In this document: piece by piece, positions 56,373-64,000 of the stretch
Numbering within the stretch: position 1 is the first letter of the stretch
Layout of the letters: each line of letters starts with the position of its first letter
NCBI RefSeq assembly: GCF_004963255.1
Contig: NZ_SUGA01000001.1
Location: forward strand, 1 to 64,000
Origin: Mesorhizobium sp.
Lineage (GTDB): Bacteria; Pseudomonadota; Alphaproteobacteria; Rhizobiales; Rhizobiaceae
Reading direction: 5' to 3'
DNA length: 64,000 nucleotides
The notes under the pieces: generated by a model
The model's database searches: none
Told to the model about the DNA's origin: nothing
Seen by the model: only the letters and a program-made list of their open reading frames with translations
Program-made: the position numbers and the translations under genes

Positions 56373-57383
56373 ATGGATGACCTGCAATTCGGCACGCGCA
56401 ACAAAAGGGGCGACTGGGCTCCGAACGAACCGGCCGGTACCGCGCCGCTGTTCGTCTTTCCGCCGCGTCCGCTCGCGGTGCTGAAATGGCTGCCGAGCTA
56501 TTTCCTGCCCTATAATCTGCTTTTCGCCCTCTCGGCGGTGGCATGGTGGCGCTTCGTGCTGCCCGACGTCGAGGTGATGAAGACGCTCTCCACCGGCTGG
56601 ATCCTGCGCCTGTTCCTCGTCAACTGCGTGGCGCTGCTGGTTTTCTTCGGCGCGTTCGAGCTTCGACTCTACATTCTGAGAGCCCAGGGCAACCGTTTCA
56701 AATACAACGGCAAATGGCCCTCGGAGCAGAAGAACAAGGCCTTCTTCTTCGAGAACCAGAACATCGACAACATGCTGCGCACCTTCGGCACCGGCATGCC
56801 GATCTGGACGGCGGTCGAGGTGGCGATCCTCTACGCTTACGCCAATGGCTATGTACCGTGGCTGACCTTCGCAGAGCATCCGGTCTACCTGTTCTGCCTG
56901 ACGCTGGTGGTGCCGATCATCCACGAGACGCATTTCTTCCTGCTGCACCGCGCAATCCATTGGGGTCCCCTCTACAAATGGGTGCATTCGGTGCACCACA
57001 ATTCGGTCAACCCGTCCCCCTGGTCGTCGCTGTCGATGCACCCGGTGGAGCAGCTCGGCTATCTCGGCGTCGCTTTCTGGCACCTGATCATCCCGTCGAA
57101 CCCGCTCCTGGCGCTCTACCAGCTCCATTATGCCGGCTTCGGTGCCGTTCCCGGCCATGTCGGCTTCGACAAGATCGAGCTTGCCGAAGGCACCGGCGTC
57201 GATAGCCACGCCTATATCCACTACCTCCACCACAGATATTTCGAGGTGAACTACGGCGACGGCCTGATTCCGTTCGACCGCTGGCTCGGCACTTTCCACG
57301 ACGGCAGCAAGGAAGGCGAGGCCCGCATGCAGGCGCGCTACGAGAAGAAGAAGGCACGCGCCAATGCGGCGGCAATCGAATGA
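56373..57383 (+). CDS. Sterol desaturase/fatty-acid hydroxylase-family membrane di-iron protein
   Basis: 336 aa with about five membrane helices. The clustered histidines of the family are present: HETHFFLLHR, HSVHHN and HYLHHR, which hold a di-iron centre for C-H hydroxylation or desaturation. The substrate is unknown. Electron supply may come from the MocE-like Rieske gene 90 nt downstream. The ATG at 56373 starts 8 nt after the PanB-like stop, so the genes are probably co-transcribed. Confidence 0.88.
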   Translation: MDDLQFGTRNKRGDWAPNEPAGTAPLFVFPPRPLAVLKWLPSYFLPYNLLFALSAVAWWRFVLPDVEVMKTLSTGWILRLFLVNCVALLVFFGAFELRLYILRAQGNRFKYNGKWPSEQKNKAFFFENQNIDNMLRTFGTGMPIWTAVEVAILYAYANGYVPWLTFAEHPVYLFCLTLVVPIIHETHFFLLHRAIHWGPLYKWVHSVHHNSVNPSPWSSLSMHPVEQLGYLGVAFWHLIIPSNPLLALYQLHYAGFGAVPGHVGFDKIELAEGTGVDSHAYIHYLHHRYFEVNYGDGLIPFDRWLGTFHDGSKEGEARMQARYEKKKARANAAAIE

Positions 57384-57473
57384 CATCTGCACGCACAGCC
57401 GCGTGCGGGGCCTCCGGGCGGCTATGAAGGCTATGCGGAGCTGCGCCGCGATCGAATTTTACGGATGGGAAAA

Positions 57474-57905
57474 ATGACCAATTGGATCAGGGCTTGCGGC
57501 CTCGATGACATCGAACAGGAGGGTGCCCGACGTTTCGACCATGGAGGCCGGACCTACGCCGTCTTCCGGTCGCCCGATGACGAGGTGTTCTGCACTGACG
57601 GCCTTTGCACGCATGAGGCCGTCCATATCGCCGATGGGCTGGTCATAGACTACGAGGTCGAATGCCCGAAACATGCCGGCGCCTTCGATTACCGCACCGG
57701 CGCGGCCACGCGCCCACCGCCCTGCATAAATCTGCGAACCTATCCTGCGAAGGTGGAAGGCGGCTCCGTCCTGGTTGCAATGCCGATAGCAGCTGTCCGA
57801 AGACTTCGCGGGCCGAGCGATCTGAGCCTGACTGCTTTGGGTCAGGTCACTGGCAGGCAAGCCAGCGCGCTAGGCCAGACGCAGATCACGACAGCTTCGC
57901 GATAA
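57474..57905 (+). CDS. MocE-type Rieske [2Fe-2S] ferredoxin
   Basis: 143 aa. Rieske motif CTHE and CPKH about 16 residues apart (residues 45-67), with [18 protein letters not shown] at the N-terminus as in MocE. In S. meliloti and R. leguminosarum MocE is the ferredoxin for the MocD oxygenase in rhizopine (3-O-methyl-scyllo-inosamine) breakdown. Here it probably serves the di-iron hydroxylase. After VLVAMP (about residue 103), where MocE proteins usually end, the frame runs 40 residues more and overlaps the convergent aminotransferase gene by 20 nt. Confidence 0.86.
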   Translation: MTNWIRACGLDDIEQEGARRFDHGGRTYAVFRSPDDEVFCTDGLCTHEAVHIADGLVIDYEVECPKHAGAFDYRTGAATRPPPCINLRTYPAKVEGGSVLVAMPIAAVRRLRGPSDLSLTALGQVTGRQASALGQTQITTASR

Positions 57906-59172
57906 TCGCGCGCAGCGCCTCGCCAAATTTGTGCACTTCCTCGACCGTGTTGTAATGCACCAGCGAGGCGCGGATCGCGCCGCTGTCCATCGACAGGTTG
58001 AGCCGCTTCATCAGCCGCGGAGCATACATGTGGCCGTCGCGGATGCCGATCTGCATGGCCGCCATCTCCTCGATGATCCGCTGCGGCGAAAGCTTGCCGA
58101 TATTGAAGCAGAAGGTCGGCACGCGCTCAGTGATGCGCGCCTCGTCGGCGACGCCGTAGATGGTGGCATTGCAATCCTTCAGCACCTTCATCATCTCGCG
58201 CGCCAGCATCAGCTCGTAGTCGCGGATGGCGTTCATGCCGGCGACGATGTTGTCGCGGCGTGAGCGGTTGTTCTCGGGCAGGAAGTTGCGGCCGATCGAC
58301 TCCAGGTAGCGCACCGCCGCGTCCATGCCCGACACGTTCTCGTAGATGAAGGTGCCTGCTTCGACCTTGTAGGGCGGTTCGTCCGGAATGAAATCCTCCC
58401 GGAAGGTCGGCAGCCGCTTCAGCGTGTCGAAGCGGCCCCACAGGAAGCCCATATGCGGCGAGAAATTCTTGTAGCCGGAGCAGACGAGATAGTCGCAGTC
58501 CCAGGCCTGCACGTCCATCAGCCCGTGCGGGCCGTAATGCACGCAGTCGAGGAACACTTCGGCGCCTGCCGCATGCGCGATCCTGGCCACCGAAGCGACA
58601 TCGACGATCGAGCCGATCGAATGCGCCGTCACCGTGCAGGCGACGAGGCGGGTGCGCTCCGACACCAGCGGCTTGAGGTCGTCGACATGCAGATTGCCGT
58701 CCTCGCGCATGCGCCACCATTTGAACTTCGCGCCGGCCGGCTCCAGCGCCAGCCAGGTGGCGATGTTGGCGTCGTGATCCATGTCGGTGACGATGATCTC
58801 GTCGCGTCCCCCATCCGCGTCCTTGGCGAGCATCTGGCCGATGCCGAGGCTGACCAGGCGGATGAACGAGGTGGCGTTCATGCCGAAGCAGATTTCGGAC
58901 GGGCTGTAGGCGTTGATCAGAAGCGCGACGCTTTCACGCGCTTCGGCGACCGACTGGTCGACGGTGACGCTGCGGCCATAGCGGCCGCCGCGCTGTACAT
59001 TGTGCGACACCAGATGGTTGGTCACCGCGTCGAGCACGCTTTGCGGAATCTGGGCGCCCGCGGCATTGTCCATGAAGATGAAATCGCCGGCCCGCTGCAG
59101 GGCGGGAAACATGGCGCGGATCTTTTCGACCGGGAAGGCGGCGCTGGTGCTGTCGGTCTGATGCTTGTTCAC
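57886..59172 (-). CDS. Class V aminotransferase-fold PLP enzyme (cysteine desulfurase/isopenicillin epimerase-like)
   Basis: 428 aa. PLP fold with the [14 protein letters not shown]-terminus, [12 protein letters not shown], the PLP Asp/His region [13 protein letters not shown] and the Lys in [16 protein letters not shown]. Related to the SufS/CsdA-like and epimerase branch, but an active-site cysteine of desulfurases is not obvious, so desulfurase activity is doubtful. 3' end overlaps the ferredoxin gene. Upstream on the same strand are an amino-acid ABC permease and binding protein, so it may act on the imported compound. Confidence 0.84.
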   Translation of the reverse strand: MNKHQTDSTSAAFPVEKIRAMFPALQRAGDFIFMDNAAGAQIPQSVLDAVTNHLVSHNVQRGGRYGRSVTVDQSVAEARESVALLINAYSPSEICFGMNATSFIRLVSLGIGQMLAKDADGGRDEIIVTDMDHDANIATWLALEPAGAKFKWWRMREDGNLHVDDLKPLVSERTRLVACTVTAHSIGSIVDVASVARIAHAAGAEVFLDCVHYGPHGLMDVQAWDCDYLVCSGYKNFSPHMGFLWGRFDTLKRLPTFREDFIPDEPPYKVEAGTFIYENVSGMDAAVRYLESIGRNFLPENNRSRRDNIVAGMNAIRDYELMLAREMMKVLKDCNATIYGVADEARITERVPTFCFNIGKLSPQRIIEEMAAMQIGIRDGHMYAPRLMKRLNLSMDSGAIRASLVHYNTVEEVHKFGEALRAIIAKLS

Positions 59173-59221
59173 GGGGCAGGCTCCTGCGAGGGACTTGGGC
59201 GGGGAGGGGTATCGATGGCGG

Positions 59222-59896
59222 TCAGCGCGCTTTCTCGTCCTTGAAGCGGCGCTCGAGCAGGCTGACGAGGCGCACCATCGGCCACAGGAAGATGAGGTAG
59301 ACCAACGCGGCGCCGATCAGCGGCGAGGGGTTGGCGTAGAGCGATTGCGCATTGGTCGCTTCCTTCAGAAGTTCCGGCAGCGCCACGGTCGAGGCGAGCG
59401 AGGTATCCTTGAACATCGAGACGCAGTTGCTGGTCATTGGCGGGATCACCACGCGGATCGCCTGCGGCAGCACCACCTTGCGCAAGGTGAGCATGAAGGG
59501 GAGGCCGAGCGCCTGCGCCGCCTCGAACTGGCCCTTCGGAATGCTTTCGATGCCGGAGCGGAACACCTCGGCCGAATAGGCCGACATGATGATCGCGAAC
59601 GCCATCACCGCGGATGCCCACGACGACAGGCGGATGCCGAGGAAGGGCAGCGCATAATAGATCAGGATCAGCACCACCAGCACCGGCAGGGCGCGGAAGA
59701 TGTCGGTATAGCCGATGGCGAGCCAGCGCAGCGGCTTCGGTGCGTAGAGCCGCACCAGGCTGATCGCCAGCCCCACCGCGATGCCGATGACGATGCTCAT
59801 GATTCCGAGCAGCAGCGTGTTGAGGAAGCCGCGCAGCAGCGCCGGCAAACTCGACGCAATGACCTCGGGATTGAAGAAGGTGTCGATCAGCGACAT
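59222..59896 (-). CDS. Polar amino-acid ABC transporter permease (HisM/ArtQ type)
   Basis: 224 aa with about five transmembrane helices and the EAA loop [20 protein letters not shown]. The frame starts at 60031, but the ATG at 59896 ([12 protein letters not shown]) gives the family length and has GGGA upstream. It needs a binding protein (60056) and an ATPase; no ATPase gene lies in the window, so one must be shared or encoded elsewhere. Confidence 0.9.
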   Translation of the reverse strand: MSLIDTFFNPEVIASSLPALLRGFLNTLLLGIMSIVIGIAVGLAISLVRLYAPKPLRWLAIGYTDIFRALPVLVVLILIYYALPFLGIRLSSWASAVMAFAIIMSAYSAEVFRSGIESIPKGQFEAAQALGLPFMLTLRKVVLPQAIRVVIPPMTSNCVSMFKDTSLASTVALPELLKEATNAQSLYANPSPLIGAALVYLIFLWPMVRLVSLLERRFKDEKAR

Positions 59897-60007
59897 GGGA
59901 GCATTCCCGGACCGTATTGCGTCATGCGATGCCTTGACAGGACCCGGACTACCCAAATCGGATTGGCCGAAACCATGGTGGTCCGGGGCGTTACGCGTCA
60001 AACAAGA

Positions 60008-60036
60008 CGTGCCGGCCTTTGGAGCCGGCACGTCGC
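60008..60036 (-). terminator. Intercistronic hairpin between binding-protein and permease genes
   Basis: GACGTGCCGGC and GCCGGCACGTC are an exact 11-bp stem with a 7-nt loop. On the minus strand it is followed by TTGTTTGA. It lies 20 nt after the binding-protein stop, so it likely gives partial termination and more binding protein than permease. Confidence 0.82.
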
Positions 60037-60055
60037 TCGTTTTGCCGCTGGCCGC

Positions 60056-60853
60056 TCAGGCCTTGGGCAGCGGCATTTCCTTGACCGTCGAGGAATCCGC
60101 CGGCGCGTCGGTGCCGAACCACTTCTTGTGGATCGCGGCCAGCGTGCCGTCCTTCTTCATCGCCGTCAGCGCGTCGTTGAGCTTGCCGAGCAGCGGATGG
60201 TCCTTGCTCATCATCAAGCCGTACTGCTCGCCGGTCTTGATGCGTTCCTTGACGACGAGGTCCTTCATCTTCTGGAACGAATACTGCATGCCGGGGATGT
60301 CGCTGACGGCGGCATCGACGCGGCCGGCGCTGAGGTCGAGCAGCAGGTTCTGCTGCGTGTCGTAACCCTTCACGTCGCTGAAGCCGTCGGCTGCCTGATG
60401 GTCCTTGACCCAGGTCTCGCCGGTCGAGCCGGAGAGCACGCCGACGACCTTGCCCTTGAGATCGGCTTCCTTGCTGATCGCGCTGTCGGTCTTGGTGGCG
60501 ATGCCCATGTCGGAATCATAGTAGGGCTGGCTGAAGGAGAGCGTTTTTAGCCGCTCCGGGGTGATGGTGATCGAGGAGATCGCGACATCGATGCGGTTGG
60601 AACTGACAGCCGCGAACAGCGCCTGGAAGCCGAGATCGGCGATATCGGTGGTCATGCCGATGCGCTTGGCCGCTTCGTTGACGATGTCGACCTCGAAACC
60701 CTCGAAAGTGCCGCTCTCGTTCTTGTATTCGAAAGGCGGATTTGTCGGGTAGGCGCCGACATTGAGCACATCGGCGGCATAGGCGGTGGCGGGGCCGGCG
60801 GCGATGCCGATGGCGGCGGCCAGAACAAGCAGATTGCGACGTGTAAAGCTCAT
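60056..60853 (-). CDS. Amino-acid ABC transporter periplasmic binding protein
   Basis: 265 aa. Signal peptide of residues 1-27 (MSFTRRNLLVLAAAIGIAAG, cleavage near YAADV) with an RR pair that resembles a Tat-like start but lacks the full consensus. SBP family 3 domain: GAYPTNPPFEYKNESG, FEGFEVDIVNEAAKRIGM and ISSITITPERLKTLSFS. Polar or cyclic amino acid is the likely ligand. Sits upstream of the permease, with a hairpin between them. Confidence 0.9.
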   Translation of the reverse strand: MSFTRRNLLVLAAAIGIAAGPATAYAADVLNVGAYPTNPPFEYKNESGTFEGFEVDIVNEAAKRIGMTTDIADLGFQALFAAVSSNRIDVAISSITITPERLKTLSFSQPYYDSDMGIATKTDSAISKEADLKGKVVGVLSGSTGETWVKDHQAADGFSDVKGYDTQQNLLLDLSAGRVDAAVSDIPGMQYSFQKMKDLVVKERIKTGEQYGLMMSKDHPLLGKLNDALTAMKKDGTLAAIHKKWFGTDAPADSSTVKEMPLPKA

Positions 60854-60941
60854 TGGTTTTCCCTCTGGGTCTTCCCTCTGTTGTCGATCGGGCGGGGCTC
60901 GCCCCGCACGGTTTGTTGCCGTCCCGCCTCCCAGCGGGGCG

Positions 60942-62141
60942 TCAATTCATGGCGGCGACCATGCGCTCGAGCGCCGTTTCTATCTGACCGCTGTCGCGGC
61001 ACACACACATGCGCAGGAATGCCGCCGCCGAATTTCCAAACAGGTGACCGGGCGCCAGCCCGACGCGCGCCGTCTCCAGGATCCTGGCGCAGACCTGCCG
61101 CGCATCGGCTTCGCCTTCCATGGCGAAGAAGGCATACATGCCGCCGCGCGGTTTGGTCGGCAGGATGACGCCCGGGATCCGGGCCAGCCGGTCATAGGCG
61201 AGGTCGAGGCCGGTCCTGATCCGTTGCCTGATCTCTTCGACCAGCGGCTCGCCCTGGCGGATCGCCGCGACGGCGCCGGCCTGGATCGGCGCCGCGGTGC
61301 CGCTGTTGATATATTGCGTCATGGCGCCGAGCTGGTCGGCAACGCCCGATGGGTGCGCCAGCCAGCCGATGCGCCAGCCGGTCATCGCCCAGGCTTTCGA
61401 AAAACTGTTGACCGACAGCACCCGGTCGCCGTCCTCGGCGATCTGCAGGATCGAGGGCGCGACGTCGCCGTCGAAATAGAGCCGGCCATAGACCTCGTCG
61501 GAAATGATCCAGATGCCGGTGCGCCGGCTGAAATCCAGCAGCGCCTGCATCTCCTCGCGCGACGCGGTCCAGCCGGTCGGGTTCGACGGCGTCGACAGGA
61601 AGATGGCGCGAGTACGCGCGTCGCAGGTGGCGAACAGCCGGTCGAGATCGAGCCGCCAGTCATCCTTGAAGTCGAGGGAGAACGGCCGCGGCTCGCCGCC
61701 GATCAGGTGGATGGCGTTTTGGATGTTGGGCCATTGCGGCGCGACATAGACGACATTGGTGCCGGTATCGACCAGCAGCTCCAGGGCAAGATACAGCGCC
61801 TGCATGCCGCCCGGCGTAACCGTGGTGCGTGCGATCGGGATCGGGCGTCCATGGATACGCGTCTGGTATTCCGACAGCGCTTCATTCAGCGGGCCATGCC
61901 CGCGCATGTTGGGAACGTAGAAGGTCAGGCCTTCGTCGAAAGCCGCCTTTGCCGCGTCGCGGATGAAGGCCGGCGTCACCAAGTCGCCTTCGCCGTACCA
62001 GAGCGCGATGACATCGCCGAGCTCCCGCGCACGGACCGCGAGGTTGGCGATGTTTTCCGTGTGCAGGTCGCGAATCTGGGCGCGCACACCATCGAAGGCA
62101 TAGCGCGCGCTGGACGATGTCTGGGGCAACACAAACGACAA
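60942..62141 (-). CDS. Class I/II aminotransferase
   Basis: 399 aa. Fold-type I aminotransferase with ALWYGEGDLVTPAFI at the N-terminus, STPSNPTGW, SDEVYGRLYFDG and the PLP Lys in NSFSKAWAMTGWRIGW. The AspC/AAT-like group acts on aspartate, aromatic or other amino acids, so the substrate is uncertain. It lies upstream of the amino-acid transporter genes on the same strand. A 14-bp palindrome (62252-62265) lies in its promoter. Confidence 0.9.
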   Translation of the reverse strand: MSFVLPQTSSSARYAFDGVRAQIRDLHTENIANLAVRARELGDVIALWYGEGDLVTPAFIRDAAKAAFDEGLTFYVPNMRGHGPLNEALSEYQTRIHGRPIPIARTTVTPGGMQALYLALELLVDTGTNVVYVAPQWPNIQNAIHLIGGEPRPFSLDFKDDWRLDLDRLFATCDARTRAIFLSTPSNPTGWTASREEMQALLDFSRRTGIWIISDEVYGRLYFDGDVAPSILQIAEDGDRVLSVNSFSKAWAMTGWRIGWLAHPSGVADQLGAMTQYINSGTAAPIQAGAVAAIRQGEPLVEEIRQRIRTGLDLAYDRLARIPGVILPTKPRGGMYAFFAMEGEADARQVCARILETARVGLAPGHLFGNSAAAFLRMCVCRDSGQIETALERMVAAMN

Positions 62142-62251
62142 GGACTGAAACCCCTCCCACCCGGGCGATGACGGACTGACAGGAAAACCCCTCTGCCGCG
62201 GCAGCCGCCATCAGGATGCTATCCAAAGCGCCGCGTATTTCAAGGCAAAAG

Positions 62252-62265
62252 TTTTAAGCTTAAAA
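62252..62265. promoter_or_regulatory. Perfect palindrome TTTTAAGCTTAAAA
   Basis: A 14-bp exact palindrome in the 174-nt gap between the aldolase stop and the aminotransferase start, about 110 nt before the latter. Flanking AAAG and AGTT lengthen the AT-rich symmetry. It is a plausible operator, with no regulator assigned. Confidence 0.55.
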
Positions 62266-62315
62266 AGTTCGGCGCGCCTGTGGCCCCCGCTGATACGCCT
62301 CGGGTCGCTTCCGCT

Positions 62316-63077
62316 TTACGCCAACTCATCCCGCGCGGCGGCAGAATTGGCCGCCGCGCCGGCGCCAAGAAACATCGTGTCGCTGGCCAGCACGAAGAAG
62401 CTCGCGCCGAGGGCGCCCCACCGGCCGACATTCTGCGGGCTGGCGCAGAATATGCCGGCGGTCCGGCCCTGCGCCAACGTCGCGCCGATGATCGTCCTGA
62501 TCGCCGCATTGAGCTTCTCCGTGCCGGCAGGTCCGATCGCATCGATCGACACCGAGAGATCGCCGGGGCCGACGAAGATCAAGTCGATGCCGTCCACGGC
62601 TGCGATTGCTTCGATGTTGGCGAGACCTTCCGCCGTCTCGACCTGGACCGCGACGACGATCCGCTCATTGGCGACGGCAAGATATTCGGGAATGCGATAG
62701 CCATAGCCGGCGGCGCGTCCGGGACCGACGCCGCGCTCGCCGAGCGGCGGATAGCGCGAGGCCTTCACGGCGAGAGCAGCTTGCGCGGCGGTCGAGACAC
62801 GCGGCACGAGCACGCCCTGCGCGCCGCTGTCCAGCGCCGCTTGAATGGCTTCCGGCGCATGGCCGGGAACGCGCACCATGGCCGGCACGCGATGCACGTC
62901 GGCCGACCGCACCATGGTTTCGATCATCTCGCGCGAGATCTGCGCATGCTCCCAGTCGATGCACAGGAAATCGAGCCCGGACGACGCCATGACTTCGACG
63001 GCGACCGGATGGGGGATAGCGGCAAAGGACCCGACGAGGTTGGTCCTGCTGATGCATTTCTGGCGGAACTCGCTCAT
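62316..63077 (-). CDS. HpcH/HpaI-type aldolase
   Basis: 253 aa. Metal-dependent class II pyruvate aldolase: GSFAAIPHPVAVEVMASSG, DFLCIDWEHAQ (catalytic His), QAALDSGAQGVLVPRV and GIDLIFVGPGDLS with the metal Glu in VQVETAEG. Such enzymes split 4-hydroxy-2-oxo acids into pyruvate and an aldehyde. The cleaved compound is not known here. Divergent from the luciferase-like monooxygenase gene, 121 nt between them. Confidence 0.9.
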   Translation of the reverse strand: MSEFRQKCISRTNLVGSFAAIPHPVAVEVMASSGLDFLCIDWEHAQISREMIETMVRSADVHRVPAMVRVPGHAPEAIQAALDSGAQGVLVPRVSTAAQAALAVKASRYPPLGERGVGPGRAAGYGYRIPEYLAVANERIVVAVQVETAEGLANIEAIAAVDGIDLIFVGPGDLSVSIDAIGPAGTEKLNAAIRTIIGATLAQGRTAGIFCASPQNVGRWGALGASFFVLASDTMFLGAGAAANSAAARDELA

Positions 63078-63198
63078 GCCGATCCCCTTTCATGTTGCCC
63101 AATCCATATCCGCAAACGACGACGACGCGAAGCTATTTCAGGCTTGAAATATTTTCACGCCGGCCTAGCGTGTGGCGTTCCGCCCGAGAGTTTCCAAG

Positions 63199-64000
63199 AT
63201 GATCAAAGCGCATCCCTTGCATGGCCCGAACAGACTGAAGCTAGGCGTGTTCTCGACCAACGCGGATGGCGGGCTTGCCATCACCGATGTGCCGGAGCGC
63301 TGGACGGCAAGCTGGCAGGACAATCTGACGGCGGCCCAGATCGCCGACCGCGCCGGGCTGGAATTCATACTTCCGATCGCGCGCTGGCGCGGCTTCGGCG
63401 GCCGCAACAAGGTGCGCGAATTCTCCTTCGAGACCTTTACCTGGGCGGCAGCCCTTGCCGCGTCGACCGAGCAGATCGGCCTGTTCATGACGGTGCACGT
63501 GCCGCTGGTGCATCCGCTCTACGCCGCCAAGGCGCTGGCGACGGTCGACCATATCAGCCAGGGGCGCGCGGGGCTCAACATCGTCTGCGGCTGGAACCCG
63601 AAGGAGTTCGGCATGTTCGGTACGCCGCTGGTCGAAAAGGGGTATGACCAGGCGGCGGAATGGATCGAGATCCTGGAGCGGCTCTACACATCGAGCGAGC
63701 CGCTCGATTATGAGGGCGCCTATTATCGTCTGAAGGAGGCGGTGAGCCGGCCGACCAGTCTTCAGGTGCCGCGCCCAGTGACAATGAACGCCGCTTTCGG
63801 CGGCCCGGGCCGGGATTTCGCCGCCGCCCGATGCGACTACCTGTTCACGACCTTTTCGGAAATGGCCGATGCCGGCAAGCATGTCGCCGATATCGGCGAG
63901 CGTGCCGCCAAGGCAGGCCGCGACGTCGGCGTCTATACGGTGGCGCATGTGGTGTGCCGCCCGACGATGGAAGAGGCGCAGGCCTATTACACGCGCTATG
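63199..64000 (+). CDS. Luciferase-like (LLM class) flavin monooxygenase, truncated by window end
   Basis: The first 267 residues are in the window; there is no stop before the right edge. LLM pattern: LKLGVFSTNADGG, AAQIADRAGLEFILPIARWRG, FMTVHVPLVHP, HISQGRAGLNIVCGWNP and GGPGRDFAA. It resembles the RutA/DszA/SsuD-type FMNH2 enzymes that open rings or cleave C-S bonds, and needs a separate flavin reductase. Beginning TTTCCAAG-ATG at 63199. Divergent from the HpaI-type aldolase, so probably part of the same pathway. Confidence 0.88.
   Translation, partial: MIKAHPLHGPNRLKLGVFSTNADGGLAITDVPERWTASWQDNLTAAQIADRAGLEFILPIARWRGFGGRNKVREFSFETFTWAAALAASTEQIGLFMTVHVPLVHPLYAAKALATVDHISQGRAGLNIVCGWNPKEFGMFGTPLVEKGYDQAAEWIEILERLYTSSEPLDYEGAYYRLKEAVSRPTSLQVPRPVTMNAAFGGPGRDFAAARCDYLFTTFSEMADAGKHVADIGERAAKAGRDVGVYTVAHVVCRPTMEEAQAYYTRY

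Noticed and set aside
62280..63647. 455-codon plus-strand frame over the aldolase
   Set aside because: Shadow of the HpaI-type aldolase and partly out of frame with the true luciferase-like gene, which starts at 63199 in another frame.

Overview
The window looks like chromosomal DNA of an alphaproteobacterium of the Rhizobiales, most likely Mesorhizobium or a close relative. The evidence is high G+C, densely packed genes with ATGA-type overlaps, an fdsGBA-fdhD-fdsD formate dehydrogenase operon, MttB-type and dimethylglycine-dehydrogenase-like genes, and several families of palindromic intergenic repeats typical of rhizobia. I see no rRNA, tRNA, transposase, integrase, phage gene or CRISPR array, so this reads as stable metabolic chromosome. 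The last gene runs off the right edge.

Layout. 0-9 kb: VOC protein, ilvD, an MsbA-like ABC exporter, a cytosine-deaminase-type amidohydrolase, a DMT permease, a small monooxygenase-fold protein and a DUF805 membrane protein. 8.6-16.7 kb: two choline-kinase-like phosphotransferases flanking a methyltransferase and an 817-aa FAD/GcvT oxidoreductase, then DeoR and LysR regulators and a second methyltransferase. The kinase-oxidoreductase operon has a structured leader ending in a terminator-like hairpin (13.70-13.93 kb). 16.9-22.8 kb: a ydcSTUVW-type polyamine uptake operon with gamma-aminobutyraldehyde dehydrogenase (patD), interrupted between genes by three different palindromic repeat elements. 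22.9-25.8 kb: three small genes (NIPSNAP-like, NTF2-like, exported AhpD-like) below a fused alpha/beta-hydrolase / pseudo-cyclase / LuxR regulator.

25.9-33.1 kb: NAD-dependent molybdenum formate dehydrogenase operon fdsG-fdsB-fdsA-fdhD-fdsD, with a LysR regulator upstream and a textbook T-N11-A palindrome between them. 33.2-39.7 kb: DUF47/Pit phosphate transport, a VOC protein, an Mrp/ApbC ATPase without its CXXC, a CoxG-like protein, an IlvD/Edd sugar-acid dehydratase and a small unknown protein. 39.8-43.2 kb: a non-pyrrolysine MttB-family methyltransferase behind a MocR-type regulator. 43.4-48.5 kb: pgi, a HAD phosphatase, and an acyl-CoA ligase with a histone-H1-like N-terminal tail that is translationally coupled to an ETF-beta-lysine-methyltransferase-like gene. 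48.9-54.2 kb: dppABCDF.

54.4-64.0 kb is the most unusual part. A LacI-type regulator that seems to start on AUU is followed by a PanB-like enzyme lacking the canonical metal ligands, a membrane di-iron hydroxylase (sterol desaturase family) and a MocE-type Rieske ferredoxin. Then come a convergent class V aminotransferase, an amino-acid ABC permease and binding protein, a class I aminotransferase, an HpaI-type aldolase and a divergent luciferase-like monooxygenase. I infer a catabolic island for an unidentified compound; the hydroxylase, ferredoxin and PanB-like trio is the best candidate here for an undescribed pathway.
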